64,000 nucleotides of DNA from Apiospora phragmitis (Eukaryota > Ascomycota > Sordariomycetes > Amphisphaeriales > Apiosporaceae): assembly GCA_038363925.1 (NCBI GenBank), contig JAQQWL010000011.1:4464001-4528000 (forward strand), read 5' to 3'. The notes beneath the pieces were generated by a model that was given only the letters and a program-made list of their open reading frames with translations, made no database searches and was not told the DNA's origin. Of the stretch, positions 11,303 through 23,662 are shown one piece after another. The translations under genes and the position numbers were made by a program. How positions within the stretch are numbered: position 1 is the first letter of the stretch; every line of letters starts with the position of its first letter.

Positions 11303-12493
11303 AGCACTGCCCTGTGACCTGTGGAAGATAATGAACGAACCCAAGCAAAAACGCCGACAGGCCGAAGATACGAGGAAAAAAGGCCGTCCATTCTTTAACG
11401 AGTTTGATGCACGCTGTCCCTCTTGGACAGAAGCGTCGCTCGTCCTGTTGTTCCATTGCATCAGCGCGGCGGGCGAGTCGAGCCGGTCTTGGCTCGCCTC
11501 TCTGCGCGCCTACACCCATCTGGGTCGATGCTGCGGCCCCCACGACTGCTACCTGCATGGCGATGTGAATGGTGGACCACCAACACCACCATCCATCGTG
11601 TACTGCGCAGTCGTGCGATTGTCTACTTTGTTACGACAATGACTCCAGAGCAGCGAGATTTGTCTCACAGCCAACAAATCTCGGCCCTTTCTCTCCAGCA
11701 CAGCAGCACGCCATGGAAAGATGGATGCTGCTGAATCTATAATACCGGTGGCCTCGGGTTGGCCTGTGGAAAAGCCTGAGCCAGCCACCCATGCAAATGA
11801 GGATCCAGGCAAGCTTAAACAACTTGCCTGCCCCATGATAGTGGATAGATGACTATTGAATTTATTCATACCTCACCTGAAGCCTTCTTGTTAGCCTGCA
11901 CCTGTGAAACGTGTATATTTTGTGTAGTCCCTTCTGATCTTAGGAGGTAAGTAGTAGGCAACCTGCTCTTCATATATGTGATATGACAATTGGCGAATAC
12001 GAGTAGTAATCAGTGGAAGGAAGCTAGTCGGCATTGAATTAGCAGCAACTGTGCTAGCGACTTTCAAAGAAGCAGCATTTGTTTCTTGAGCTGGTGTCGC
12101 CAGGCAAGGTCCAGAAGAAGCAACGAAGACCAGCTGGTTTGCTGGTACGGTAGTTACTGCCCGCGCCTATCGGTGAAGGAATGGTATGATCAGAAATATG
12201 ATCTCGTGGCATGTTCCGTGGGGAAATGGGCTTCTACATAGGCTCGGTTCAGTAAACATGGAGCTTAGGTGGGGCTCAGTTTCAGGGTATCGATGGCGGG
12301 GTAAACATGACAGGAAACAACCCTACATCGCTCTGGGTCTGGGTCTGGGTCTGGGACCATACAGCAAAGTGGAAAGCGGGAGGCACTTTCTTATACATTC
12401 GATGATACAGGCTTGAACGGCTGTGTGTCTTTCAACTCATCTTCCACACGAGATCACAAGAAGTTCACAGTACCAACCACCGGGGTACCCATC
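11303..12493. other. Intergenic region between esdC and the amidohydrolase gene
   Basis: About 1.2 kb in head-to-tail orientation. A short tandem repeat of GGGTCT units lies near 12,336-12,355. No gene or RNA was recognised. Confidence 0.5.
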
Positions 12494-13640
12494 ATGGCTG
12501 AAGGCTTCCCTATCATTGACTCTCACATCCACCTGTACCCGGAGAGCGAGATTCCCACTTTATCATGGGCCACTCCTGAAAACCCACTGGCGAAGCAGCA
12601 CTCGCTGGAAGACTACAAGGCCGCCACCTCTCCCTCGCCCGTCAAGGGCTTCGTCTTCCTGGAGACGGACCGCAAGCACGACCTCGCGGCCGGCGTCAAG
12701 GACGGCAGCGGCTGGGAATACCCGCTGATGGAGGTCTCGTGGCTGCGGCGCATCGCCCTGGGGCAGCCCAAGCCGGGCGAGGGCCACACCGCCGAGGACG
12801 CCAGCCTGTGCTCGGCCTATATTCCCTGGGCGCCCATCCCGAGCGGGGCCGACGCCATGGAGAAGTACCTAGCCAAGGCCGAGGAGGCGGCCGGCGACAG
12901 CTGGGGCAATGTCCGAGGATTTCGCTATCTCCTGCAGGACAAGCCGGACGGCACAGCGCTGGGCGAGGGGTTCATCGAGAGCCTCAAGCTCCTCGGCCGC
13001 AAGGGGTATGTGTTCGACGTCGGCGTCAACCAGCACCACCGCGGCCGTATACAGCTCGAGGAGACGGTGGAGATGATCGACAAGGCACATGATGGCGTAC
13101 CGGAAGAAGAGCAGGTCGTATTCATTCTAAGTAAGTTATTTCGTCGGTGCAAAGTAGGAGCCTGTGAGTTTTATGTGTAATTTCTTCTTGCTGATGATCG
13201 ACCCCACCTCAGATCACTTGTGTAAGCCCGATCTTACGGTCATTAATATCCATACGGACACGTCCTTCATCGCCTGGCGGACCGCCATGTTCACCCTCAG
13301 CAAGTGTAGCTCGACCTACATGAAGCTCTCTGGCGGCTTCTCCGAGATGGACGACTCGCTCAAGAACCGCCCCGTCGAAGACATCTTCGAGGCCATCATG
13401 CCTTGGCTTAGCGTGGTCCTCGCAGCCTTTGGGCCCTCGCGCATCATGTTCGGTAGCGACTGGCCGGTCTGCACCGTAGGTGTGGACGGAGCTTGGGAGA
13501 AGTGGAGACAGATCGTGGATAGGCTCTGCTACATGGCATCTCTGGAGGATGAGGACAAGGAGATGATCTGGGGCGGCACGGCGTTGAAGGCTTACGGTAT
13601 CCAGACAGAACCTCGTAGCCAGTTTGAATTTGTCTACTAG
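12494..13640 (+). CDS. Amidohydrolase-2 family protein (lactonase-like)
   Basis: TIM-barrel metal-dependent hydrolase of the amidohydrolase 2 family, related to sugar-lactone lactonases such as L-rhamnono-gamma-lactonase. Exon 1 is 12494-13130, the intron 13131-13212 (GTAAGT to CAG), exon 2 13213-13640; the product is 354 residues. The N-terminal IIDSHIHLYPE supplies the HxH metal ligands, NHLCKPD spans the splice junction, and MFGSDWPVC near the C-terminus supplies the conserved Asp. An ATG lies 27 codons upstream at 12413, but the start at 12494 (MAEGFPIIDSHIHLYP) puts the metal motif at the usual distance from the N-terminus. It lies tail-to-tail with a VOC gene. The substrate is unknown; the lactone suggestion rests on family similarity. 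Confidence 0.88.
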
Positions 13641-13790
13641 TCCCAGGTACCTCCAACACAGTAAATCAAATTAATGCTATATATACCCAAAAGAAACTAT
13701 TTTTCGACTGTGGACTTCTCAGATTTCCGTGGCAGACTGGACGCGCTGTGGAACTAGTCATCCCCTATCGCATCCGGTAATCCCTTTACA

Positions 13791-14250
13791 TCACAAAGAG
13801 AACTCCAACCGGTTGCCCGCGAAGTCCCGCGCGAAGAACCTCGTCGGGTACTCGGCGCCCTGGCTCCCCGAGCTCGTCCACGGGATCGGCCATCATGGGC
13901 GCGTCGGGCCCGCCACGCTGGAGGTGCGCCCCGATGCGGGTCTGGAGCGCCTGCAGCGCCTCGAGGCTGCCGACCGCGAAGCACGGGTGCCGGCTCGACG
14001 TCGCCGACGTCGTGTCCTCGGCGTGCTTGGCCGTCGACACGTGCACCTGCTGGCCCGTGGCCGTCCCGACGTCGAACCACGCCAGCGTCTCGGTCTGGGC
14101 CGCGGGGACGGCCCGCGGCACCAGGCCCAGGGTCTCGCCGTAGAAGCTCTTGGCGTGCGCTAGGGTTCCTGGCGGGATGCTGAGGTTGATGTGGGCGATG
14201 CCCGTGATCAGGGGTTTGGAGGAGGAGGAGGAGGCTGGTTCTACTGCCAT
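13791..14250 (-). CDS. VOC/glyoxalase-domain protein, frameshifted near the C-terminus
   Basis: Small vicinal-oxygen-chelate protein. The N-terminal part ITGIAHINLSIPPGTLAHA and SFYGETLGLVPR is typical of glyoxalase/bleomycin-resistance folds. In the starting frame the last 28 residues are non-homologous. In the next frame the same DNA encodes AEYPTRFFARDFAGNRLEF and a stop at 13791-13793, which is the expected family C-terminus. The switch lies around 13853-13863 in a GC-rich segment, where one base too many is present; 460 nt becomes 459 after correction, giving 152 residues. This is best explained by a sequence error, though a recent inactivating indel is possible. No enzymatic function can be assigned; fold members include lyases, dioxygenases and resistance proteins. 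Confidence 0.83.
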
Positions 14251-15167
14251 TGTTCCTTGTTCTTTGGGCTGCTGGTTTGGTAGAGAGAGTAGTAATAGGT
14301 TTAGATGGATATATATCAGTTGTTGATGAAGATTGCCTAGTGTACAAAAGAAGAAGAAGGATAATACTATCGAGTTGTGTTTGTCGTCTTTCCTCGGTTG
14401 GTTCTATCTCGGTTTCATCTGGCAGAAGAAGCGTTTCTCCTCCATCACCGGGTGCGGGGTTTCCGGCTATGAATATTGGCCGGAGCTACGCCCGGTATGA
14501 CTCAGCTACTGGCATATAGCAAGGCGAAAGGGCGAGAGATAAAGATAACAGTTTGCACTTCGGATAACATCACGGGAGTTATTGTTCATCTCTCTTGACT
14601 TTAATAGTACCGAAAAATAGTCGATTACTATACTTGAGGTGTCATTTTTGCCATCAAGCAGCGAACCCTGCCACTTATTAACCATCAAAACAGACTTATG
14701 TAGAACTTTCCTCTAGTTTGACCAAAGAGCAAGAGACGATAGGAAGCATTGGCAGTATGAGCTATATAGAGGTTAAGACGAGATGCAGGGATGGGAGGAC
14801 GAAGTGCCAACGGTAAACCCCTAAAACATCTTAACCAAGCTTGGGGAAACACTGCCGGGGCTCTGAACAGGCGGTGCGAATATCGGACTGGACCGTTTGG
14901 GGAAGTCTATACGATTGTCGATAATATACTGGGTAAGAAAATACTATTAAGATATAATCAATTCATCCCGGATTTTCCTTGTCCATATGTTCCCAGTACG
15001 CCATCGAAGTACAACGCTTTATCCATGTCCTTCCAGTGAGCCCGTATATATTTCTCCTTTTGTTGAGATGTGATGCTTAATAACAACCGAGTCTATAGTA
15101 TCTTTGTGGGACGCCTGCATGAGGTACGTCGCAGTCGTATTGAGGCGGTGCACGTATGAACCGAGCC
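14251..15167. other. Intergenic region between the VOC and SUR7-family genes
   Basis: About 920 bp upstream of the VOC gene and downstream of the SUR7-family gene, both on the minus strand. It is somewhat A+T-rich around 14,500-14,750 and 14,930-15,070. No gene was recognised. Confidence 0.5.
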
Positions 15168-16236
15168 TTAGGATTTAGATGAGTTCCTACCAAAACTGGG
15201 AAGCTTAGACCCCATTTTCGGTTTCTCCTCCATAGAAGCAGCCGGCATGTTTTGCCCACCCCTTCTACCGGTACGCACATCTCGGCGCGAGGTGCAGCAA
15301 CAGCAAAGACCCGAGTGGATGACGAACGACACGAACGTGAAGCCGACAGCAATCCACATGAAGGCTAGCATCTTCATGCCGACCTCGGCCTGGATATTCA
15401 GGTCGGACTGAGATGTCAAGGCATACTTGAAGATCAGAGACATGGCGGTTCCAATGGCTGCTGCCACCGTGGCTAAGATGAAAGCAATGAAGGACAGAAT
15501 GCCTACGGGCATGCTCCACCACCTAGAGTAAAGGACAATCGGTGCAATGAAGATCATCAAGAAGTCCAGGATAGTGCTAGCAAGGAAAAAGCCAAACATG
15601 ATGTTCGAGGCAATGTGCAGTAGATTGAGGATTTCGTTGACCTGGTTTGGTAAAGGGATGGATGCCCCGGCGAAGAGCTCATTTTTAAGGATCTCGACAG
15701 GGTTGAACCACCACAGATTTGTAGGAGTTGAGCAAAATGTGATTCCCCTATTTTCGAGTTAGCCATGTAACACCCTCTGACGGTTACTGTAAAGAGTCTG
15801 GGTTCTTACTCATCCTCGTAGCCCTCGCAGAAATTCCACAACCCGACTTGATAGAAATCGTGCAGGCCTAATGTGCGGGCAATCGAGTTCATGAGGGTTA
15901 AGCTGGGCGCCGATTGAGGTATGATGTTGGCCAGATTCAGCTTGAAGAAGTAGATATCCCCCAGTACTTTGGTGCCTTTTGTATTTCCTATTTCAACCTA
16001 GAAGCACCAATCAGAAACCATTCTCAACGTGGATACGGAGCCACAGGCTTTCTTACAAGGACGAGAAAGACGAAAGCGAGCAGATAGCAGAAGCTCGATA
16101 TGAGGGCGACATTGCGACGAGTCTTTGTCAATCTCTTGATGGTGGCATCGTTCTCAGCCGACGCTCCGTCCTTCGCAGAGCCGTCAGCAACGGAGGTGTT
16201 CGTACTGCGCCGCTTCCGGAAGCCGGGCAACGCCAT
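15168..16236 (-). CDS. SUR7/PalI family plasma-membrane protein
   Basis: Four-helix membrane protein of the SUR7/PalI (Rim9) family, members of which mark eisosome/MCC domains or act in pH signalling. Exon 1 is 16236-16057, exon 2 15997-15810, exon 3 15747-15168; the introns are GTAAGA..TAG and GTAAGA..TAG, and the product is 315 residues. The first helix follows a basic cytosolic N-terminus (RRNVALISSFCYLLAFVFLVL). The first extracellular loop holds the family hallmark GLHDFYQVGLWNFCEGY with its W-x-x-x-C. Three more helices follow (FGFFLASTILDFLMIFIAPIV, VGILSFIAFILATVAAAIG, AFMWIAVGFTFVSFVIHSG), then CCCC and a basic tail. The cysteine string could be palmitoylated. Which subfamily it belongs to cannot be decided by eye. 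Confidence 0.88.
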
Positions 16237-18037
16237 GGCCTGAAGTGTTTGAACGAAAGGTCGCCCTCAGATGGTGATTTGGGTTGACCGAAGACGCGTG
16301 GGAACTGGAAAGAGAATATGGTTCTCGCGGAAACCAGAACAGGAAGAAAAGGAGAGATCGGAATTATCAAATTGATGGACTGCGTAGCTTAATTGAGATG
16401 ATCCAGGCTACCGGGCTGCTTCTTGTCAGCCAAGGATCGAGCTCCAACCTCTAACCCCCAGGGTCTGCGCGCCAAAACAGCGAGCAAGGGTTCGTGACGT
16501 AAGTAGCCGCCGAGACCCAACAGGTAAGTAGCCTGAAGTACCGATAGTGAGAAGGTTGAGCCAAGTTAGTTGGGACGAAACAGCCACCACTCCAGTACTC
16601 TCCACTCATCAGGTTGTAGTGGCAGCAGCGGTAGGAGGGAGGCGGAGCAGGAGAACGAGGAAAAATGGGCGTGCATTGCGTGGCCTGACGATCCGGTCTA
16701 AACCGACTTGAAAGGTTGTATGGCGGTTCACGCTGCGGCCAATGGATCAGTTGTTTGTTTATGTACGGCTTAACCTACTTTCTTATTACCCATACGATGT
16801 AGGCGCCAGGAACAATAACTCGTTTCTACGCTCTCTAATAAAAGGCTGCGTTGGCGTGACCGGCAGGAAAGTGCCGGGTAGTAGACGGCAATAAGTGCAG
16901 CATCCAAAGTTAGAAGCCGCACCCCTGGCGCCCCTCGCGCGGCAGACCCCCCAGACCCCCTGCCCCTTGAATGAGGCTGTACCCGCGAACTATCGTATTG
17001 ACAATATGGAAGTCAACCGCAAATCGATCTGCGCTGTCAAAAGACCATACAAACCACCCAGCAAGTGCCAGGCGTGCCAGGTTCACTGATCAATTCGTTG
17101 CACACACGTCTTGTTTCACTTCACTTGTCATTTGTCCATTAGTCATTCACCTGCTCAAGTTGCCAGCCCGTCGGTGGGAACGAGCCGGTGCGTACTTTGA
17201 CGCTCTGCGGTATGAGTAACCTTATTAGCTACATCTTTCCACATCAAATACCAAGGTTCTGTGCCGTTCTAGGGAGGATAGCATGTCAGGTAGACTGAGG
17301 TAGTCAGGTAGTGCTGTTCAAATATGCACAGCCAATTAGCGCTATACAGTTGGTACGGCAGCGGATACGTCATGTTTAATAGGGGCCAAACCTGCCGGAC
17401 CCGCGGACTGGCCACTAAATCCCTGTTTGACCCCTTGATTCAATGCCGCCCGAACGCTGCCCAGAACAAATTGAAGCGTTCTTTGCTACTTGCTGTAAGT
17501 AGTAGTGCAGCATCATCCTGCAACTGTACCGTAGATCGCGGGCCGGCACTTGCATTGGCGCAGCTTACCTTGCTACGTACAACTTGGACGAGGACGCGCC
17601 TCCCTGCATTCGAGCGGAGAGATAGACTTCTAGTTTCTACCCTTTTGCGGGCCTGAGAACCGTACGACCTACCGACCCTACCCAGCAACGGGGAAGCCGC
17701 CGATACACTCCAGCACTCCAGCCGATCTGCCGTCTTCTCTTCGCTTGTACCTTCAGGTTCCTTTCCCAAGAGCACGGATCTCCAGGGTCCATCGGCTAGA
17801 CCAGACCACACTGGCCATCCTCATCACTATCGTCATGGGATATTCTACCAGTCACACTGTCGCTTCTACTACTTGCTCCGTGATCCAACATTGAGCTTTT
17901 GCATTTTTTTCTCTCTTCCCTTCTTTCTCTTTGAAGGTCAACCGGCTTTCACTCGTTCTTTTTCCTTATATCCAATTTAGCGAAGTCAGAGAGAGTCGCC
18001 GTTACCATCAATCCAATCCCATTGATTTTTGGACATT
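16237..18037. other. Divergent intergenic region (SUR7 family gene / PLC-like gene)
   Basis: About 1.8 kb containing two divergent promoters. The final 150 bp before the start at 18038 are pyrimidine-rich (near 17,900-17,960). No gene or repeat was recognised. Confidence 0.5.
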
Positions 18038-19441
18038 ATGGTGCGTCGCTTGGGCGGCCTGCTACTGCTAGCAGTCGCAGGTGTCTCGGGTCAGACAGCA
18101 ATCACTGTTGACGACCCGAGAACAACACAAACGATTTCCGGATCCGTCGTCACCGAGCTTGCAACACCATCAGGCCCGTATCTCTCCCTCGGCTCTCAAA
18201 AATCCCAGGGCACTTCTTTAGGTTCTCTGCCCATCAGTGGCTCGACGACCATTGCCGGAAATGTCACTCAATCGAGACAATCAACGGAGGCTGATACGAG
18301 GACCTATCTCACTGGCGACGCAACCTCCACCGTCCCCAGCAACTTCTCAACATCTGCCACCTCTTCTGCCCTCCCTACTTTTACCAACACACGGCCTTGC
18401 AACAACTATCCGGAGTTTTGCAGCCGCAGGTACAGCAACATCACCGAAGTCTCATGCCATAATTCTCCTTTCATCACCCCTAAAAACCTTGCTGCCAATC
18501 AGCAATACGATGTGACGGCGCAATTGAACGACGGCGTTCGTTTCCTCCAAGCCCAGATTCAGTGGCCAGCTAATGGCACCCAGCCACATTTCTGTCATAC
18601 CAGCTGTGACATTCTAGATGCTGGTCCCATCACCGACTGGTTGGGCAAAGTCAAGACCTGGGTGGCGGCTCATCCGTACGATGTCATCACTATCCTCCTT
18701 GGCAATGGTAATTAGTATGTATCCTACCCCCCATATTCTCAACAAGTCATTGGTTCTAACACAGTGTCTAGTTCGGTACCGTCATTGTATGTGCCTCACA
18801 TTGAGGCCAGTGGGATATTACCATACATCTACACCCCGCCCTTGGTGCCTATGATGCTCAATGACTGGCCGACACTGGGAGAGATGATACTGAGTGGAAA
18901 GCGCGTTGTCATGTTCATGGACTACATGGCAAACCAGACCGCGTACCCGTGGTTGCTGGACGAGTTTTCCCAGATGTGGGAGACACCCTTCGACCCAGTG
19001 GATCAGAAGTTTCCCTGCAACGTTCAGCGGCCCCCTGACCTGTCGGAACCAGATACGAAGAACCGACTTTCTCTAATGAACCACAACCTTAATATCGAGA
19101 TCACCCTCCTTGGTAACCAACTTCTAGTCCCCGCTCGGACAGAACTCAATGTTACCAACAACGTGACGGGATTCGGGAGTGTGGGAGAAGCTGCACAAAA
19201 CTGTAAGAATCAATGGGGACGAGCACCCAACTTCCTCAACGTCGACTACTATAATGTCGGGGGCTTTTCAGGATCCGTGTTTGCGGCCGCAGCCAAGTTC
19301 AACAACGTAACTTATAATAGGGAGTGCTGTGGCGGCAAGGCGAACGCTGCGCCTGGGCTGTACACGGCATTGGATGGGACACTTTTCTGGGCTGTAGGCT
19401 TGACAGTTGGATACCAGGTCCTGTCAGGCTTATTGGTATGA
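18038..19441 (+). CDS. Secreted PI-PLC X-domain-like protein
   Basis: PLC-like phosphodiesterase (TIM barrel) of the fungal extracellular type. Exon 1 is 18038-18714, the intron 18715-18771 (GTATGT..TAG), exon 2 18772-19441; the product is 448 residues. A signal peptide (GGLLLLAVAGVSG) is followed by a Ser/Thr-rich, N-glycosylation-rich spacer of about 100 residues. The catalytic domain starts at about residue 115 (CNNYPEFCSRRYSNITEVSC). Candidate catalytic histidines are in SCHNSPF and in HFCHTSC. The splice junction rebuilds LLGNGNY, a conserved strand. The C-terminus is hydrophobic (LFWAVGLTVGYQVLSGLLV) after a small-residue stretch, compatible with a GPI anchor. The start is the ATG at 18038. 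Substrate and activity are unproven for this subgroup. Confidence 0.85.
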
Positions 19442-21005
19442 CCCTAGATCTGTTTCGAGAGCAATCGGTGGTAATCTTATGTCAAGTGTTGGGGGTACGA
19501 CTTCGAAAATGTCGTCTTAACATCCCATTCTTGTTGGTTCAGGCATTACATATTAGAGCAGGCAGGCGAAACGTAATTATTCGTATCATGAATAACACTA
19601 TCCATCCAAGACACCTGCGTTGTCAGGCACAACTGCATCCATCCACTGTGTGTGTGACATGTTCGTAGGCTGTTCTGTTCTGTCTCAAGACCTCCGGCAA
19701 ACACATCGAGTACATATCGAAGCCATATTCATTTTACACCACAGGGAATATAGTAAGTAGATATTATGTGTGTTTCTTTATTTAGCATAGAACTCATGAT
19801 ATCTTGGACCCAATGATTACCTAGATTACTCTGGTGGGTGTATGGGGGAGCAAAGGAGGAGCCCTGACAGTGACTCTGGGGTTTCTCCAGAGTCACGTGC
19901 TTTGATCACCAGATCTAGATTAGCGCCAAACCCGGTCAGCTCAAATTGAAGGCTCAAAGTACCGAGGTACCTAGGTTTGACAAATCAATGATCAATTCCA
20001 TTCAAGGCGCCAGCCTACCAGAGCCTTTTTCTTTCCTTTCTTTGATCCACCATCAGCAGCACCTCTTCCCCGTTCTCCGTCCACCCTTTGACCACTTCTC
20101 CTCTCACAGTCTTCATTCAAGTCATAAGCAAGCCCCAGGCTCGCCTCTTTTCCCCTCTCGCTTGCGCATCTTTCTCTCACCAAACATCCTCCCAAACGCC
20201 ATCGTGGTTTGATCTTCGATACTCGCTTTTGAACTAGATAATCTTCTTCATTTGCAACAGAAATCCGTCAACCGATTATTGCCGCCCTCGCCCGTTCGCG
20301 CACGACCTCTAGTCTTTGTCAACCAGGCTGTTGCAGTCTCATCGGCAATGATCGCTGGGTGACCTCGCAATCATCTACATCTCTCCAGTGTAGGGTAGGA
20401 AGGGTAGCAGGTCGTGGGCTAACTGATAGTCGAGGCAGTCGGTACTTTAGAGTGTGTTGCATGGGTTCGGGAGGAAGATCTTCACTGCCACTTCACCAGA
20501 GTTGAATTCGGTGGTCAAGTCTGCCTTTGGCTTTGTACATCACGCTTCGCGTTTTTCCATTCTTCCTTATCTCTAGGGACTGGGTCTTTCGCAGTTCCTA
20601 CTGTTCTCTCAATTACAATCAAGAAAATTGATTCCTGTCCATCTTGACAGTTGGTCCCTGAAAAGCAAAGAACAATCAATCGACGTGGGAAATCTAGAGT
20701 CGAAGGGAAAAATCATATCTCACTAAAGAAGCCAGGAAACAGAATCAGCACGATCCATCACGCTTCACGGTCTAGCAAATACACTTCTGCCAGTGTAACC
20801 AGTTGCGACTTGCTCACGCGTTACTACTCTTTGCCGCCTCTATCCTGCGACATTGTCCAACAAACCACCTGAAATAGAACCTGCCTATAGAATTAAGCCC
20901 ACATCGACGCAGAACATACTGTGAGGTTTGGCGACTACGACGACACGCAGGCACCCTCTACAACCAACCTACACATATTCTCGTACACCGATACAACCCA
21001 TCACA
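19442..21005. other. Intergenic region and long leader of mpe1
   Basis: About 1.6 kb. The part from roughly 20,000 on is pyrimidine-rich and looks like promoter plus a long 5' leader of mpe1. No second gene was recognised. Confidence 0.5.
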
Positions 21006-22835
21006 ATGAGTTCGTCCGTGTTCTACAAGTTCAAGTCCCAGAAGGAGCCATCCCGCGTCGAGTTCGACGGGACTGGTATCTCCGTCTGGGAACTCAAGCG
21101 TGATATCATTAAGCAGAGCGGCCTTGGCGACGGTACCGATTTCGACCTCTTCATCTACGCCGAAGATTATAGTGAAGAATACAGCGATGACACGACCATC
21201 ATTCCACGATCAACGACAGTCGTCGCCCGCCGACAGCCAGCCACGAAACAAGGTGCTGGTCGTGCTGCAAGATACGTCACAGGCAAGATGCCTGTCAACG
21301 CCAGAAACTCGTCGCGCCGGGAGCAGCACACCAAGACTGTCAAGCCGTCGACTGCTGGACTTGCGCAAATGAGCACGGCATTGACGGAGGAAGAGAAGCT
21401 GGCAGCTATATTCCAGGTTCAGTCAGACCAGTGGCAGGCCCAGCAGGAAGAGATGGCTCATCAAGCGCCTGTCTACAAACCCGGCGCCAAGAAGCCCGCC
21501 AACGTCCCCGATCATGACCCTCCCAATGGCTACGTCTGTTTTCGATGTGGACGTAAGGGCCATTGGATACAGGTGTGCCCAACAAATGACGACCCAGAGT
21601 TTGACAACAAGCCACGGGTCAAGCGAACCACCGGTATCCCTCGGTCGTTCCTGAAGACGGTTGACAAGTCTGCGCTCCAACAGAACGAAGGCGAGGATGG
21701 TGTGAAGCCACTCGCAGGTCTCATGGTCAATGCCGAGGGCGACTATGTAATTGCAGAGCCTGACAAGGCTTCATGGGAACAGTTCCAGGCTAAGACCAAG
21801 ACATCAGCTGCGGCTCAGAAAGCCGCATCGGAGGAGGACAAGGAGTTAGAGGAAAAGGGACTGCTTTGCGCTGTCGACAAGAAGCTTTTCATAGACCCAA
21901 TGAAAACCCCGTGTTGCGAGAAGACATATTGCAATGACTGCATCACTAATGCTCTCATTGAGAGTGACTTCGTCTGTCCTGCTTGCCAGGCAGAGGGTGT
22001 CCTCATTGATGACCTGAAGACAGATGAGGAAGCTTCTAAGAAGATTCAGGAGTACCTAAAGGAGAAGGAAATAGCTAAGACCAAGGAACGCTCCAAGAGT
22101 CCCACCGCTGCGCAATCTCCCAAGCAAGCATCGCCAGTTCCGAATGACGGACCGGCATCTGCTGATGCCGCCACTAAGAAGGCTGAGACTGCCTCGGCGG
22201 GGGCTGATAACACAGACAAGACAAAATCGCCTACACCCAGTACATCTCAAGCCAAGTCACCACCAGCTGATGCATCAAACCCTTCCACTACTCCCAATCC
22301 GTCTGCGAACGGCGTATCCCAGGCGGAACCCGAGCGTGTTGCACCAAAGAAGCGGCCGGCGGAGGAGCTTCTTGAAAACCCCAAGATCCCCAAGGCGCCG
22401 AAGGCTATGCAAAAAGCCCAGCAAGCCCGGGAAATGCAGCAGAATATGATGGGTGGTATGATGCCGAACATGATGATGAACCCCATGATGGGCATGAACG
22501 GCATGAACAGCTTCCCGAACATGTCCATGGGCATGCCCATGGGCATGCCTATGATGCCTAATATGGGGATGAATATGATGAACCCCATGATGGGCATGAA
22601 TGGCTTCAATCAGGGCGGGTTTCCCAATATGAACGGTGGTTTCGGTAATTTTGGCGGAAACATGGGGATGGGAAACAACAACAACATGAACGGTTTCCAA
22701 AATCAACACCCGAACAGGCCCAACTTCACCCAGCCCAGCAACGATGAAGATGCCTACTTCCGGAAGCCCGTCAACCCTGGCCGTCATCAAAACAGGCAGC
22801 GGAGGAACCGGCCCAGCGACTACAGGGAACTGTGA
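21006..22835 (+). CDS. mpe1: Mpe1-like cleavage and polyadenylation factor subunit (DWNN, CCHC, RING)
   Basis: Homologue of yeast Mpe1 and animal RBBP6, a subunit of the mRNA cleavage and polyadenylation factor. The 609 residues show the family order: an N-terminal DWNN ubiquitin-like domain (residues 1-75, SSSVFYKFKSQKEPSRVEF), a CCHC zinc knuckle, CFRCGRKGHWIQVC, near residue 180, and a RING/U-box-like finger near residues 295-340 (CCEKTYCNDCI, FVCPACQ). A Ser/Pro/Ala/Lys-rich region follows, then an unusual Met/Asn/Gly-rich tail (about 475-580) made of MGM, MNP and PNM units. The frame has no intron. The start is the ATG at 21006; the frame is open a little further up but has no ATG there. 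The tail is low complexity and may mediate phase separation or protein contacts (inference). Confidence 0.93.
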   Translation: MSSSVFYKFKSQKEPSRVEFDGTGISVWELKRDIIKQSGLGDGTDFDLFIYAEDYSEEYSDDTTIIPRSTTVVARRQPATKQGAGRAARYVTGKMPVNARNSSRREQHTKTVKPSTAGLAQMSTALTEEEKLAAIFQVQSDQWQAQQEEMAHQAPVYKPGAKKPANVPDHDPPNGYVCFRCGRKGHWIQVCPTNDDPEFDNKPRVKRTTGIPRSFLKTVDKSALQQNEGEDGVKPLAGLMVNAEGDYVIAEPDKASWEQFQAKTKTSAAAQKAASEEDKELEEKGLLCAVDKKLFIDPMKTPCCEKTYCNDCITNALIESDFVCPACQAEGVLIDDLKTDEEASKKIQEYLKEKEIAKTKERSKSPTAAQSPKQASPVPNDGPASADAATKKAETASAGADNTDKTKSPTPSTSQAKSPPADASNPSTTPNPSANGVSQAEPERVAPKKRPAEELLENPKIPKAPKAMQKAQQAREMQQNMMGGMMPNMMMNPMMGMNGMNSFPNMSMGMPMGMPMMPNMGMNMMNPMMGMNGFNQGGFPNMNGGFGNFGGNMGMGNNNNMNGFQNQHPNRPNFTQPSNDEDAYFRKPVNPGRHQNRQRRNRPSDYREL

Positions 22836-23662
22836 GGTTCACCTGTCTGATCACCCTTTTGCCCTCTACGCTCTTGTAATATAGTACACACACCATCTTC
22901 ACACACTCAACATCTTGTGCGTTAGCACAAGCGCATACGGTCAGACACGACATGGCATCAGATTGGACCTGCGTTTTCCAATCGACCTCGGCGTTGCATC
23001 AGGGATCTTTGGAGGGAGGGGGAAACAGTTCTAGGCATCATGAAAACCAAATGGGCGTCTGTCTACATACGTACTCTGGACATCGATATTTGGCAGCATT
23101 ATATTTGAGGATATGAGGGGGAAACAAACAAACAAAACAGTCCCGTTATGGATGGACTGTATGAGGCGTTCAGGGCGTTTCGCGGAATCACACGAAAGGG
23201 GTATTTGATCGACACCAACCAAATCTGGTTTGTCGCAATCAAGGAGAGGCATTTGTTTTTTCTCTCTTTCTCTCTCTGTATACAAGGGGCCTGGCATGCA
23301 GCATAGTCCAGCCCTGGTTTTTGAGACATACATAACGAATCAATCAAGACATCTGAAGTTCTCTCGATGTAACCTGGGGTACCAGAAAGTATTTGTGATA
23401 TGACCATGTTCTATTTCTTATAGTATCGCGAAATCGGCCGTCTACAACTAACTGCGAACGTAGTCTAGCAATTTTCCAAGGTTTCGACTCCGGGGCATCA
23501 AAATAGATCTGGCCTAATGTATAGTAGCAACGCCTATCCTGTTCCAATAAAATCATTTGCATCGTGGACGTATCGTGGCAGGCATAATCTGTCCTTTTAT
23601 TAAATTTCTCTTCATTTGGGGGTTTGGTATTGGTATAAACTGTTACTCTTCTTCCTCTTCCA
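22836..23662. other. Convergent 3' intergenic region (mpe1 / get3)
   Basis: About 830 bp between the 3' ends of two convergent genes, with A+T-rich stretches expected of 3' UTRs. No gene was recognised. Confidence 0.5.

Noticed and set aside
13754..14347. 197-codon minus-strand frame overlapping the VOC gene
   Set aside because: Its product is Arg/Pro/Gly-rich, whereas the VOC frame has clear domain motifs.
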